A stretch of DNA of 64,000 bases from Xanthomonas sp. (GCF_017163755.1 NZ_JAFIWC010000003.1:62001-126000); one strand, 5' to 3'; numbered from the stretch's first letter, positions 45,617 through 56,440 are shown. Numbers and translations: made by a program. The notes: a model not told the origin generated them from the letters alone.

Positions 45617-46747
45617 ATGGCCTGGAACACACCCGGCGGCAAGGGCACAGACGGCCCGGACAATAGCGGGCGCAATCCCTGGAAGCCCCGCGGCGGCAAT
45701 GGCGGCGGCTGGGGCGGCCTGCCGGGCCCGCTGAAGGACCTGTTCAACGGCGACGGCAACATCGGCCGCTGGATCGCGGTGGCGGTGGTGCTGCTGCTGC
45801 TGTTCAGCAGCTTCCAGCTGATCGGCGAACAGCAGCGCGGCGTGGTGCTGCGCTTCGGCCAGTTCTCGCGCATCCTGCAGCCCGGCCCCAACTTCAAGCT
45901 GCCGTGGCCGATCGAATCGGTGCGCAAGGTCAACGCCACCGAGATCAAGACCTTCAGCAACCAGGTGCCGGTGCTGACCCGCGACGAGAACATCGTCAGC
46001 GTCTCGCTCAACGTGCAGTACCGCATCGACGACCCGCGCACCTACGTGTTCGGCTCGCGCAACGCCGACCAGGTGCTGGAGCAGGCCGCGCAGAGCGCGG
46101 TGCGCGAGCAGGTCGGCCGCGCCGACCTCAACGTGGTGCTGAACAACCGCGGGCCGATGGCCACCGCCGCCAAGGAGCGGCTGCAGGCCTCGCTCACCGC
46201 CTACCGCACCGGCCTGACCGTCACCGGCCTGACCCTGCCCGACGCGCGTCCGCCGGAAGAGGTCAAGCCGGCCTTCGACGAAGTCAACGGCGCCCAGCAG
46301 GTCAAGGAACGGCTGATCAACGAAGCCCAGGCCTATGCCGCCAAGGTAGTGCCGGAAGCCCGCGGCCAGGCCGCGCGCACCCGCACCGTGGCCGAGGGCT
46401 ACAAGGAAGCGTCCATCGCCCGCGCGCAGGGCGACGCCGAACGCTTCAGCCTGCTGCAGCAGCAGTACCAGAACGCGCCGGAGGTCACCCGCAAGCGGCT
46501 GTGGCTGGAGACCGTGCAGTCGGTGCTGGCCGACAACCGCAAGGTGATCGGTGGCGACGGCCGCCAGCTGATCTACGTGCCGATGCCGGCCGACGGCAGC
46601 AAGGGCGCCGCCGCATCCCCCACCGGAAGCGGGCTGCCCACGCTGCCGCAGGACGTGGTGATGCCGCAGCTGTCCAGCTCGCCCGAGAACATCCGCAATT
46701 CGGAGCGCGCGCCGCGACCGACCGGCCGTGAGGAGGTGCAACCATGA
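45617..46747 (+). CDS. hflK: HflK, FtsH-protease modulator
   Basis: 376 residues. A glycine/asparagine-rich N-terminus precedes a membrane anchor (about 54-70) and an SPFH/band-7 domain (GVVLRFGQFSRILQPGPNF ... TRDENIVSVSLNVQYRI). A C-terminal coiled region contains EARGQAARTRTVAEGYKEAS. It forms the HflKC complex around FtsH on the periplasmic side of the inner membrane and tunes proteolysis. The stop overlaps the hflC start (ATGA). Confidence 0.95.
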   Translation: MAWNTPGGKGTDGPDNSGRNPWKPRGGNGGGWGGLPGPLKDLFNGDGNIGRWIAVAVVLLLLFSSFQLIGEQQRGVVLRFGQFSRILQPGPNFKLPWPIESVRKVNATEIKTFSNQVPVLTRDENIVSVSLNVQYRIDDPRTYVFGSRNADQVLEQAAQSAVREQVGRADLNVVLNNRGPMATAAKERLQASLTAYRTGLTVTGLTLPDARPPEEVKPAFDEVNGAQQVKERLINEAQAYAAKVVPEARGQAARTRTVAEGYKEASIARAQGDAERFSLLQQQYQNAPEVTRKRLWLETVQSVLADNRKVIGGDGRQLIYVPMPADGSKGAAASPTGSGLPTLPQDVVMPQLSSSPENIRNSERAPRPTGREEVQP

Positions 46748-47607
46748 AGAATTCCCTGTGGATAGGCGTGCTGGTGATCGCGCTGTTCGCGCTGTTCGGC
46801 TCGGTGTACGTGGTGCGCGAGGACCAGACCGCGATGGTGCTCAACCTGGGCCGCGTGGTCCGCGCCGACATCAAGCCGGGCCTGCACTTCAAGGTGCCGC
46901 TGGTGGAGTCGGTGCGGGTGTTCGACCGCCGCTTCCAGGTGCTGGACACCGCGCCGGCGCGCTACTTCACCGCCGAGCAGAAGGACGTGAGCGTCGACTT
47001 CTTCGCCATCGGCTACATCTCCGACGTGCGCGCGTTCTACCGCGCCACCGGCGGCGACGAGAAGGTGGCCAATGCGCGCCTGGCGCCGATCATCACCGAC
47101 TCGCTGCGCAACCAGATCAACGCGCGCACCCTGCAGCAGCTGGTGTCCGGCGACCGCAGCGAACTGATCGCCAACCAGCTGGTGGCGATCAACGCCGCCA
47201 GCAAGACCCTGGGCATGCAGATCACCGACCTGCGCATCAAGCAGATCGACCTGCCGACCGACAGCCAGGTGATCACCGACGTGTACGAGCGCATGCGCGC
47301 CCAGCGCAAGCAGGAAGCCAGCAAGCTGCGCGCCGAGGGCGAGGAGCAGGCGCTGACCATCCGCGCCCAGGCCGACCGCGAGAGCACCGTGCTGGTGGCC
47401 GAGGCCGAGCGCGACGCGCAGCGCTTGCGCGGCCAGGGCGATGCCGAGGCCGCGTCGATCTACGGCAAGGCCGGCTCGGCCGACCCGTCGTTCTACGCGT
47501 TCTACCGCAGCCTGGAGGCCTATCGCGGCGCGATGGCCGACGGCAACAGCGTGATCGTGCTGGACAAGGACGATCCGTTCTTGCAGTACTTGAAGAGTGA
47601 TCGTTGA
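46744..47607 (+). CDS. hflC: HflC, FtsH-protease modulator
   Basis: 287 residues. An N-terminal membrane anchor (LWIGVLVIALFALFGSVYVV) is followed by the SPFH domain (DQTAMVLNLGRVVRADIKPG) and a long coiled C-terminus (QEASKLRAEGEEQALTIRAQ). It is the partner of HflK. Coupled by a four-base overlap, it lies upstream of the DUF2065 gene and purA in the order seen in many gammaproteobacteria. Confidence 0.95.
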   Translation: MKNSLWIGVLVIALFALFGSVYVVREDQTAMVLNLGRVVRADIKPGLHFKVPLVESVRVFDRRFQVLDTAPARYFTAEQKDVSVDFFAIGYISDVRAFYRATGGDEKVANARLAPIITDSLRNQINARTLQQLVSGDRSELIANQLVAINAASKTLGMQITDLRIKQIDLPTDSQVITDVYERMRAQRKQEASKLRAEGEEQALTIRAQADRESTVLVAEAERDAQRLRGQGDAEAASIYGKAGSADPSFYAFYRSLEAYRGAMADGNSVIVLDKDDPFLQYLKSDR

Positions 47608-47613
47608 GGGAGC

Positions 47614-47911
47614 CGGGACCAGGGACCGGGGACCGGGGACCCGGAAAAGCCGGCGCCCTATAGGCGCTGGCTAATCGGGCGAAGGTGAGGTTGACGTTGC
47701 TGCCCGAGTTTTGCCGGTATCCAGGATGGCTGGGCTTCTTTGCTGGGGCCGTGCCATCCCGCCGGTAGTGCCGGGTCGTGATGCCTGCATTTCGAAGCCT
47801 GCGCGCTGCAGCGCTTCGTGAGCGGCGGTCCACAGACCAGAGCTGCCGGAGTCCGCTCCTGCCGGGCTCGCGATGCCATCAGCTGCATGTAGGAGGGGCT
47901 TTAGCCCCGAC
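47614..47911. repeat. Heptamer tract and REP-like palindrome after hflC
   Basis: GGGACCA/GGGACCG heptamers at 47614-47642 directly after hflC, and a REP-like copy at about 47888. The remainder of the 456-base gap up to 48063 shows no gene I can support. Confidence 0.8.
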
Positions 47912-48063
47912 CCCGCCGCAACGGACCCCGCCGCCTTGCCGCTGCATCTGCAGCAGCCGGCGGTCGCAATCGCAATGACCCATGCGTACGCTGCGCACCC
48001 GCGGCGTACGCGACCGCCGGTGCGCTGCGGCGACGCCTTCCCAACGCCTTCGTGGAGACATCG

Positions 48064-48249
48064 ATGCGGGATCTGTTTGCGGCCTTGTGCCTGATCGCGG
48101 TGCTGGAAGGGCTGGTGCTGCTGGTGGCGCCCGATGCCTGGCGGCGCATGGCCGTGCAGCTGCTGTCGCTGCCCACCCGCCAGGTGCGCGTGTTCGGCGC
48201 GGTGACGCTGGTGCTGGGGTTGCTGGCGTTGTGGATCGTCAGGCATTGA
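48064..48249 (+). CDS. DUF2065 (YjeT-type) small membrane protein
   Basis: 61 residues from the ATG at 48064, with GGAGA upstream; an in-frame ATG four codons earlier lies on that ribosome site and is less likely. Two hydrophobic segments are separated by APDAWRRMAVQLLSLPTRQVR, the DUF2065 signature. The inner-membrane protein has unknown function. Its place between hflC and purA matches yjeT of Escherichia coli, which supports the call. Confidence 0.9.
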   Translation: MRDLFAALCLIAVLEGLVLLVAPDAWRRMAVQLLSLPTRQVRVFGAVTLVLGLLALWIVRH

Positions 48250-48258
48250 GGCCGGGCT

Positions 48259-49939
<1,681 letters not shown>

Positions 49940-50005
49940 GCAGGCCGCCTGCGCCTCGATCCTTCTCCTGCGCGCGGGAGGAGCCGGGGCCGAAGGCGAG
50001 CTTCG

Positions 50006-50029
50006 AAAGGCCTCCGCAAGGGGGCCTTT
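50006..50029 (+). terminator. Rho-independent terminator of purA
   Basis: AAAGGCC and GGCCTTT arms around TCCGCAAGGG, followed by CTTGT. It lies 67 bases after the purA stop. Confidence 0.75.
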
Positions 50030-50116
50030 CTTGTATCTGCGTGGTGGGTTGTCGATACGGATTCTGTGGCACAGAAGTACTACATTTGTCCGGGACCCAA
50101 TGTGCATGGAGGATTC

Positions 50117-50401
50117 ATGAGCACCACCACCATCCGCCTGCCCGAGGAACTCAAGGCACGGGTTGCCGCAGCGGCGAAGCGGCAGGGCATCACGCCGCAT
50201 AATTTCATTGTGGAAGCGATTGCCGAGAAAGCCGACCTGGCCGAGCGTCGCGCCGACTTCGACGCCGTGGCGGAGCAGCGCTACGCCGACATCGTCGCGT
50301 CCGGGAAGGCTATCGCGTGGAGCGATATGCGCGACTACCTGGAAAAGCGCATGGCGGGACAACCTGCCAAGCGCCCCTCGGCTCGGAAGCTGGCCAGATA
50401 G
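50117..50401 (+). CDS. Ribbon-helix-helix antitoxin, toxin partner missing
   Basis: 94 residues from the ATG at 50117, with GGAGG five bases upstream. The N-terminal RHH DNA-binding domain (TTTIRLPEELKARVAAAAKR) is followed by a helix (TPHNFIVEAIAEKADLAER) and a basic tail. This is the CopG/ParD-type layout of type II antitoxins. No RelE/ParE gene follows; the next gene is an immunity-like protein. It may be a solitary regulator or a relic. It is the first gene of the accessory island after purA. Confidence 0.8.
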   Translation: MSTTTIRLPEELKARVAAAAKRQGITPHNFIVEAIAEKADLAERRADFDAVAEQRYADIVASGKAIAWSDMRDYLEKRMAGQPAKRPSARKLAR

Positions 50402-50526
50402 AGCGCCGATATCGAACTGGTGCCGAGCGGGCAGGGAAGTAGGGATTCCAGCCGCATCGGCCAGATTGGCCCCTTACATCCTTGGGCGTTTTCCATGAAC
50501 ATCACATGGTATGCCGATTCCCTTCC

Positions 50527-51225
50527 ATGAAGCTTACGGCTGAGCAGGCTTATGAAGAGGCTGCTGGTTGGGTTGAGCGGTTGGCGAGCACTCATGAGGA
50601 TTTTTGCGACTGGTGGGCCGTGCCCGCGGGACCTAAGGATCCTTTTGTCTCGTTCTCTGACCGGCAAGCCATCGTGTCCCGCATCCAGGCAGATGACCAA
50701 ATGGACCAGGAATTTCCTGGGGCTCCCTCACAAGGAAGCAATGGGGTTCTTCTAACCAACGCAGGAAGCGAAAAGGAATGGGCCAAGCGCGGGAAAGTCT
50801 CCCTGTCCATCACGCCAAGCGCCGGGGACGTTCGCCTAGGAGTGAGTGGGATAGAGAAGCTCTACTCTCCCCCAGTGGATGTTGTTTGGGCGTTGTTGAA
50901 GGCATTGGTGTCGGATACGCGAACGAGGTTCGCACAAACCAACATCAAGCAGCGCGTCATCAACGAATTGCTTCTCTACAGCGTGGACCGCGCACCCTTT
51001 CCCCACCGCGAGTTCCTCGGCTGGATGGGCTACGTGCCTCAGGCGCTGACGACCGAGCAGGTGCCAAACGCGGCCAAGCTGGAGCGCCAGGGAAAGGGCA
51101 CGCTGATTCTCTCCACGCCGCTGCTGGATCTGTCCGATCCGGCCGCCATCGAGCAGGCCAACCAGGTGGAAATGAGCCTGGTCGATCTAGACTTGCTTCC
51201 CGTTACCGATCCATACCTGTCCTGA
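50527..51225 (+). CDS. Imm52-like immunity protein, orphan
   Basis: 232 residues from the ATG at 50527. The C-terminal half follows the Imm52 pattern: FLGWMGYVPQALTTEQVPNA, GTLILSTPLL, IEQANQVEMSLVDLDLLP. Imm52 proteins neutralise C-terminal toxins of polymorphic toxin systems, but no toxin gene is adjacent. An ATG at 50495 in another frame reads MNITWYADSLP and stops at 50528-50530, overlapping this start as ATGA. That peptide looks like the missing first strand of an immunity protein, so the gene may have suffered a frameshift near its start. The family call is by pattern memory. Confidence 0.7.
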   Translation: MKLTAEQAYEEAAGWVERLASTHEDFCDWWAVPAGPKDPFVSFSDRQAIVSRIQADDQMDQEFPGAPSQGSNGVLLTNAGSEKEWAKRGKVSLSITPSAGDVRLGVSGIEKLYSPPVDVVWALLKALVSDTRTRFAQTNIKQRVINELLLYSVDRAPFPHREFLGWMGYVPQALTTEQVPNAAKLERQGKGTLILSTPLLDLSDPAAIEQANQVEMSLVDLDLLPVTDPYLS

Positions 51226-51381
51226 CCTGATGTGATGGCGCTTCTTGTCGAGACAACGCCCTCGCTTCTGGCGTCAGCGGGATTTCGGTGGGACTAAGCC
51301 TGGGCTGCGGCTAAAGCTGTGGTAGCTTTCGCGCGCTGCACACAGTACGAACGATGGCAATCCAACAGGGGAGGATCGCCG

Positions 51382-52620
51382 ATGCTCGCGGCGCTGTTCA
51401 ACAACGTATTCAATCGCAAGCCAAGCCAGGATGCCTTCGCCAAGCTGCTTCTGGACGCGCTGCGCAAGCGGGGCTATCCGGACGAACTGGTCTACCAGCC
51501 GGACGAGTTCCGCTTTGCCGACCCGCGCGGGCGCATCATCAATCTGCACAACGCCTATCACGCCTACACCACGGCCGACCGCCGAGGGCGGGCCGAGGTG
51601 CTGCGCAGCTATGTCGCGGCATTCGCGGAAGGGCATGGCGAAGAAGACGTGTCCAAGACCTTCGAGCAGGTGCGGCCGATGTTGATGCCCGTGCTGCGCC
51701 ATCGCGGCATGCTGGAGGAATTGCGCCTGGCCCATGTGCGCGAGCACGGCTGGGAGGTTCCCTTTGGCGCCGTCTGGCGCGAACTGGCCGAGGACTGCGT
51801 CGAACTGCTGGCGATCGACCGCCCCGATTCCACCTTGACCCTGACCCACGGGCCGAAGGAAGCGTGGGGCATCACGCTCGAGGAAGGCTTGGCCATCGCG
51901 CACGGCAACCTGCGCGACGCCACGCCGGACCGCTTCGTGGAGGTTGCGGCCGGCATCTTCCGGGGCGCCTGGCAGGACGGGTACGACACCAGCCGCGCCT
52001 TGCTGCCCGACGTGCTACAGCGCGTCCCGGTGAAGGGGCGGCCGGTGTTCATGATGCCCACGCGCGATTGCCTGCTGGTGGTGGGCGACCGCGACGAAAC
52101 GGCGATGGCCGGCATGCTGGAATTGAGCCTGGAAGCGGTCGCAAATGGCCGGTGCATCTCCTCGCTGGCATTCGCCTACGACGACGATCGCCGGATCGTC
52201 CCGTTCGCGCTGCCGCAGCCCGAGCACAGGCGCCGCCAGGCCGACCTGCGCCGTCTGCTGGATGCCTCCGCCTATTCCGCGCAGAAGGAATTCCTGGAAA
52301 AGATTCACGAGGCCAACCAAGACGACATCTTCGTCGCCTCCTACCGTGTGTTCGAGGAGAACGACGGCAGCGGCCGGCAGTTCTCGGTGGCCACGTGGAC
52401 CCAGGGCGTAGAGGCCTCCTTGCCCAGGGCCGAGCGCATCGCGTTCGTTGCGCTGAAAGGCGAAGCGGACGCGGATGCGGACGTCGTGTTCGCGGACTGG
52501 CACAAGGTTGTGGCAGTGGTGGCCGAGCTCATGGAGCAGGAGCCCGATTTCTATCCGCCGCGCTTCCGGGTGTGTGGCTTTCCCAGTGAGGCGCAGCTCA
52601 GGCAGCTGATGCCGGTCTAG
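51382..52620 (+). CDS. DUF1444-like protein
   Basis: 412 residues from the ATG at 51382, with GGGGAGG upstream. The N-terminal half resembles DUF1444/YtpQ proteins (FAKLLLDALRKRGYPDELVY ... YHAYTTADRRGRAEVLRSYV ... VGDRDETAMAGMLELSLEAV). The C-terminal half (about 260-412) is a further domain I do not recognise. No signal peptide or membrane segment is seen. The function is unknown. It stands alone between an orphan immunity gene and a toxin-antitoxin pair, so an accessory or immunity role is possible but unproven. Confidence 0.65.
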   Translation: MLAALFNNVFNRKPSQDAFAKLLLDALRKRGYPDELVYQPDEFRFADPRGRIINLHNAYHAYTTADRRGRAEVLRSYVAAFAEGHGEEDVSKTFEQVRPMLMPVLRHRGMLEELRLAHVREHGWEVPFGAVWRELAEDCVELLAIDRPDSTLTLTHGPKEAWGITLEEGLAIAHGNLRDATPDRFVEVAAGIFRGAWQDGYDTSRALLPDVLQRVPVKGRPVFMMPTRDCLLVVGDRDETAMAGMLELSLEAVANGRCISSLAFAYDDDRRIVPFALPQPEHRRRQADLRRLLDASAYSAQKEFLEKIHEANQDDIFVASYRVFEENDGSGRQFSVATWTQGVEASLPRAERIAFVALKGEADADADVVFADWHKVVAVVAELMEQEPDFYPPRFRVCGFPSEAQLRQLMPV

Positions 52621-52710
52621 ACAGCGCACAGCCATATCGCCAGCGGCCGCCCGAGGGCAAACAGGCGAGGGCGGGCGCACCGAGAAGCGTGACGACGCAG
52701 CAAGCAAAAG

Positions 52711-52733
52711 CCCCTCTCCCCCCGGGAGAGGGG
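52711..52733. repeat. Dispersed hairpin repeat, second copy
   Basis: CCCCTCTCCC-ccc-GGGAGAGGGG followed by TTGGGGTGAGGGT, the same element as at 19777-19799. It lies in the 221-base gap after the DUF1444-like gene. Confidence 0.8.
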
Positions 52734-52814
52734 TTGGGGTGAGGGTCCGGCACAAGCGAAACCCAGGACGAAGCGAGATCGACGGTCGCGCGACCACCAC
52801 CATCCTTGCAAATA

Positions 52815-52846
52815 CCCAAATTGGGCAGTAACGTGCCCATTATGGG
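52815..52846. promoter_or_regulatory. Twin operator of the HEPN-MNT operon
   Basis: CCCA-AAT-TGGG at 52815-52825 and CCCA-TTA-TGGG at 52836-52846, spaced exactly 21 bp, two helical turns. The second covers the start codon at 52842. The likely ligand is the winged-helix part of the adjacent MNT protein, giving autorepression; this is inference. Confidence 0.7.
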
Positions 52847-53495
52847 TACGAAGACCGCCGGCACCACCACCCCAAAGATCGCCACCCCCCAAGCGCCAGC
52901 AACGCGGCCATCAGGACTGGCGGACGCCCTGTTCACCCGCACCCAGCAACGCGTCCTGGCCCTGCTGTACGGCCAGCCGCAGCGCGACTTCGGTGTCAGC
53001 GAGCTGATTGCGGCCACCGGCGCCGGCTCCGGCGCGGTGCAGCGCGAACTGGCCAAGCTGGCCGACGCCGGCTTGCTCACGGTGCAGCGCACCGGCAACC
53101 AGAAGCGCTACCAAGCCAACCCGCACTCGCCCATCCATGATGAGTTGGTCAGCATCGTGCAGAAGACCGTCGGCCTTGCCGGCCCGCTCGGCGAGGCCTT
53201 GCAGCCCATCGCCGCGGACATCGTGGCCGCCTTCGTCTACGGCTCGGTGGCTAAGCGCAGCGATACTGCGCGTAGCGACATCGACCTAATGGTTATCTCC
53301 GACACGCTGGGCTATGCCGACCTGATGCGCGCGCTGGATGGCATGGAAGAGCGGCTGGGCCGCCCGGTCAATCCCACGTTGTACACGCGCGCCGACTACG
53401 CCAAGCGGCTGCGCGACGAAAATGCGTTCCTGCAGCGGGTGCTGCAGCAACCTAAGATCTGGTTGATTGGAGGAATGGATGACCTCGCCACTTGA
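52842..53495 (+). CDS. Winged-helix MNT nucleotidyltransferase (antitoxin)
   Basis: 217 residues from the ATG at 52842. An N-terminal winged helix (about 27-85, RTQQRVLALLYGQPQRDFGV ... LAKLADAGLLTVQRTG) is fused to a minimal nucleotidyltransferase (about 115-205) with motif G134-S135 and D146-x-D148 (SDIDLMV). In HEPN-MNT systems the MNT protein acts as antitoxin, in some cases by adenylylating the HEPN toxin. Here the fused winged helix should also repress the operon. The HEPN gene starts inside the end of this gene, overlapping by 17 bases. Confidence 0.85.
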   Translation: MGTKTAGTTTPKIATPQAPATRPSGLADALFTRTQQRVLALLYGQPQRDFGVSELIAATGAGSGAVQRELAKLADAGLLTVQRTGNQKRYQANPHSPIHDELVSIVQKTVGLAGPLGEALQPIAADIVAAFVYGSVAKRSDTARSDIDLMVISDTLGYADLMRALDGMEERLGRPVNPTLYTRADYAKRLRDENAFLQRVLQQPKIWLIGGMDDLAT

Positions 53496-53892
53496 GAACC
53501 TGTCCGGCCTGGGCAAGCAACTCACCGCCGAGCCGGCCGACCAGCGCGAGCTGGAAGGCTTGACCCGATCGGGCCTGGCACGATTGCACGATGCCAAGAA
53601 CGCGTCCCTCGCGCTCGAAAGCCGCTTCGACCTGGCCTACAACGCCGCGCATGCGTTATGCCTGGCGGCGCTGCGCGCCAAGGGCTATCGCGCCAACAAC
53701 CGCTACATCGTGTTCCAGGTGTTGCCGCACACCTTGGGCCTGGGGCCGGAGGTATGGCGGGTGCTGGACAAATGCCACCACCAGCGCAACGTCGCCGAGT
53801 ACGAGGGCGAGCTAGATGTGAGCGAGCGGCTGGTGCTGGATTTGATCGCGGCGTGCGATGCGGTGCGGGCTGCGCTTGGGCTTACGCCATAG
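53479..53892 (+). CDS. HEPN-domain protein (toxin)
   Basis: 137 residues from the ATG at 53479, with GGAGG six bases upstream inside the MNT gene. It is all-helical, with the HEPN-type stretch R103-N104-x-x-x-Y108 (HHQRNVAEYEG) near the C-terminus and the family pattern SRFDLAYNAAHALCLAALRA. HEPN proteins are often RNases. This variant has the RNxxxY form seen in MNT-partnered HEPN proteins, and I do not see the full Rx4-6H motif. Coupling to the MNT gene marks a two-component toxin-antitoxin unit. Confidence 0.82.
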   Translation: MTSPLENLSGLGKQLTAEPADQRELEGLTRSGLARLHDAKNASLALESRFDLAYNAAHALCLAALRAKGYRANNRYIVFQVLPHTLGLGPEVWRVLDKCHHQRNVAEYEGELDVSERLVLDLIAACDAVRAALGLTP

Positions 53893-53925
53893 CAGCGAAC
53901 TTGAAGTCACAACGGCCGCCTGACA

Positions 53926-53951
53926 TCATGCGTTGCAATTGCAACGCATGA
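53926..53951. promoter_or_regulatory. 26-bp perfect palindrome, antitoxin operator
   Basis: Arms TCATGCGTTGCAA and TTGCAACGCATGA meet with no spacer, ending eight bases before the antitoxin start at 53960. It is almost certainly the autoregulatory site of the following toxin-antitoxin pair. Confidence 0.85.
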
Positions 53952-53959
53952 GGTGTCGC

Positions 53960-54223
53960 ATGAAATCAGCATCCCTTCCTTCGCTCCGTGTCGATCCTGC
54001 GCTGCGCGAGGCCGCCGAGGCGGTGCTGCAAAAGGGCGAAACCCTGTCCAGCTTCGTCGAGCAGTCCGTGCGTGCCCAAGTGCAGCTGCGGCAACAGCAG
54101 GATGCGTTTGTCGCGCGTGGCCTGGCATCGCGCGATAGCGCCCGGCAGTCGGGCCGCTACATCGACGCGAAAGACGTGCTGGCTGGGCTGCAGTCCCAGT
54201 TGGATACGGCCCGAAAGGGCTAG
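53960..54223 (+). CDS. Antitoxin of a RelE/ParE-type pair
   Basis: 87 residues from the ATG at 53960, with GAGGTG upstream; the ATG at 53948 lies within the palindrome and is less likely. The N-terminus (ASLPSLRVDPALREAAEAVL) looks like a ribbon-helix-helix strand and helix, followed by ETLSSFVEQSVRAQVQLRQQ. The family resembles YlcI/YnfO-type antitoxins, held loosely. The toxin gene starts six bases after the stop. Confidence 0.8.
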   Translation: MKSASLPSLRVDPALREAAEAVLQKGETLSSFVEQSVRAQVQLRQQQDAFVARGLASRDSARQSGRYIDAKDVLAGLQSQLDTARKG

Positions 54224-54229
54224 GCCAAC

Positions 54230-54538
54230 GTGGGATTCACCGTCCGCTTCACGGAGGAGGCGCGCGAAGACATCTCGCGCCTTTACGACTGGCTGCTGCA
54301 ACGCGCACAGGGCGACTTCACCGTGGCCGAGCGTACGCTGCAGGCCATCCGAGATGGCATCACCGTGCTTGAACTTGCGCCGTTGAGCTGCCGCAAAGCA
54401 GGTCTGGGTGATCCATTTCTGCGCGAGTTGGTCATCGGCTTTGGCGCCAGCGGTTATGTGCTGCTGTTCGAGGTCGAGGACAGCCAATGCGTCACGGTAG
54501 TGGCGGTTCGGCATCAGCGCGAAGACGACTATCACTGA
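54230..54538 (+). CDS. RelE/ParE-family toxin
   Basis: 102 residues from the GTG at 54230. The RelE/ParE fold pattern is clear: FTVRFTEEAREDISRLYDWL at the N-terminus, AIRDGITVLELAP in the middle, and the C-terminal RELVIGFGASGYVLLFEVED and VVAVRHQREDDYH. Members either cut mRNA at the ribosome or inhibit gyrase; which applies cannot be told. It pairs with the antitoxin just upstream and lies 30-60 bases before the type I methyltransferase gene. Confidence 0.88.
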   Translation: MGFTVRFTEEAREDISRLYDWLLQRAQGDFTVAERTLQAIRDGITVLELAPLSCRKAGLGDPFLRELVIGFGASGYVLLFEVEDSQCVTVVAVRHQREDDYH

Positions 54539-54568
54539 TATCCCGGTGGCACCCGACTCGATTTACGG

Positions 54569-56440
54569 ATGCGCCATTCTCCATCTGGAAAGATCACTTT
54601 GAATCACGCTTCCCTTTCCGCCTTCATCTGGTCTGTTGCCGACCTGCTGCGCGGTGATTACAAACCGCACGAGTATGGCAAGGTCATCCTGCCGTTCACC
54701 GTGCTGCGCCGTCTGGACTGCGTGCTCGCGCCAACCAAGGCTGCCGTGCTGAAAGAACTGGATGCCAAGTCCAAAGCTGGCCTGAATCCTGAGCCCTTCC
54801 TGCTGCGTAAGGCTGGGCAAAGCTTCTACAACACCTCGCCGCTGGACCTGACCAAGCTGCTGGGTGACCAGGACAACATCCGCCAGAACCTCTATACCTA
54901 CGTGAAGGCGTTTTCGCCGGCGGCGCGCGATATCTTCGAGCGGTTTGAATTTTTTACCCAGGTCGACCGACTGACCAAGGCCAACCTGCTGTACCTGGTC
55001 ACCGAGAAGTTCGCCAATATCGACCTGCACCCTGATGTGGTGGACAACGCCACCATGGGCTCGGTGTTCGAGGAGCTAATCCGCAAGTTCGCCGAAATCT
55101 CCAACGAGACCGCCGGCGAGCACTTCACCCCGCGCGAGGTCATCCGTCTGATGGTCGGCCTGCTATTCATCGAGGACGACGACGTGCTCTCGCCCGGTAA
55201 TGCCGTGGTGCGCACCATCTACGACCCCACCGCCGGCACCGGCGGCATGCTGTCCATCGCCGGCGAATACCTGGCCGAACACAACCCGCAAGCGCGGCTC
55301 ACCATGTACGGCCAGGAGCTCAACGACGAGTCCTATGCCATCTGCAAGGCCGACATGCTGATCAAGGGCCAGGACGTGGGCAATATCGTCGCTGGCAATA
55401 CGCTCAGTGACGACGGTCACGCCGGGCAAAAATTCGACTACATGCTCTCCAATCCACCATTTGGCGTGGAGTGGAAGAAGGTGGAGAAGGCCGTACGTGC
55501 CGAGTACGAGACCAAGGGCTTCGACGGCCGCTTCGGCCCTGGCCTGCCGCGCGTGTCCGATGGCTCAATGCTGTTCCTGATGCACCTGCTAAGCAAGATG
55601 CGCCCGGCGCGCGACGGCGGCAGCCGTTTCGGCATCGTGCTCAATGGCTCCCCGCTGTTCACCGGTGGTGCGGGGAGTGGCGAAAGCGAGATCCGCCGCT
55701 ATGTGCTGGAGAACGACCTGGTGGAGGCCATCGTCGGCCTGCCCACCGACATGTTCTACAACACCGGCATCGCCACCTATGTGTGGATCCTGTCCAACAA
55801 GAAGCCGGACGACCGCAAGGGCTGGGTGCAGCTGATCGATGCCGGCAGCTTCTGGCAGAAGATGCGCAAGAGCCTGGGCTCCAAGCGCAAGGAGATGGCG
55901 CAGGCCCATATCGACACCGTCACCCGCCTGTTTGGCGACTTTGCCGAGGCCGAGCTGGTCAGCGTGATCGACGCCGCCGGCAACGCGCTGGGCCAGCCGC
56001 AGCTGGTGACCAATACGCAGGCCGCGCCGCAGCCCCCGGAAGGCGGCCGCCTCAAGCGCGTGCCCATCGCGCGCATCTTCAAGAACGAGGACTTCGGCTA
56101 CACCACGATCACCGTCGAGCGTCCGTTGAAGGACGAGGCCGGCAACGTGGTGCTGGGCATCAAGGGCAAACAGAAGGGCAAGCCGCAGCCGGACAGCGCC
56201 CTGCGCGATACCGAAAACGTGCCGCTGGACCAGTACATCGCCGAGTACTTTGCCCGCGAGGTGCTGCCGCATGCGCCAGATGCATGGATCGACGAGGCCA
56301 AGAGCAAGGTGGGTTACGAGATTCCCTTCAACCGTCACTTCTACGTGTTCGAGCCGCCGCGCAGCCTGCACGCCATCGACGAGGAACTGAAAGCGGTGAC
56401 GGCCAGCATCATGAAGATGCTGGGGGAGCTGGCGGAATGA
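54569..56440 (+). CDS. hsdM: Type I restriction-modification methyltransferase subunit
   Basis: 623 residues from the ATG at 54569. A TTG at 54599 with GGAAAG upstream would give a more usual N-terminus ([20 protein letters not shown]). The N-terminal helical HsdM_N domain is followed by an N6-adenine methyltransferase with S-adenosylmethionine motif D219-PTAGTGGML and catalytic N295-P-P-F. It methylates the recognition site in a complex with HsdS and joins HsdR for restriction. hsdS starts 109 bases downstream. Confidence 0.95.
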   Translation: MRHSPSGKITLNHASLSAFIWSVADLLRGDYKPHEYGKVILPFTVLRRLDCVLAPTKAAVLKELDAKSKAGLNPEPFLLRKAGQSFYNTSPLDLTKLLGDQDNIRQNLYTYVKAFSPAARDIFERFEFFTQVDRLTKANLLYLVTEKFANIDLHPDVVDNATMGSVFEELIRKFAEISNETAGEHFTPREVIRLMVGLLFIEDDDVLSPGNAVVRTIYDPTAGTGGMLSIAGEYLAEHNPQARLTMYGQELNDESYAICKADMLIKGQDVGNIVAGNTLSDDGHAGQKFDYMLSNPPFGVEWKKVEKAVRAEYETKGFDGRFGPGLPRVSDGSMLFLMHLLSKMRPARDGGSRFGIVLNGSPLFTGGAGSGESEIRRYVLENDLVEAIVGLPTDMFYNTGIATYVWILSNKKPDDRKGWVQLIDAGSFWQKMRKSLGSKRKEMAQAHIDTVTRLFGDFAEAELVSVIDAAGNALGQPQLVTNTQAAPQPPEGGRLKRVPIARIFKNEDFGYTTITVERPLKDEAGNVVLGIKGKQKGKPQPDSALRDTENVPLDQYIAEYFAREVLPHAPDAWIDEAKSKVGYEIPFNRHFYVFEPPRSLHAIDEELKAVTASIMKMLGELAE

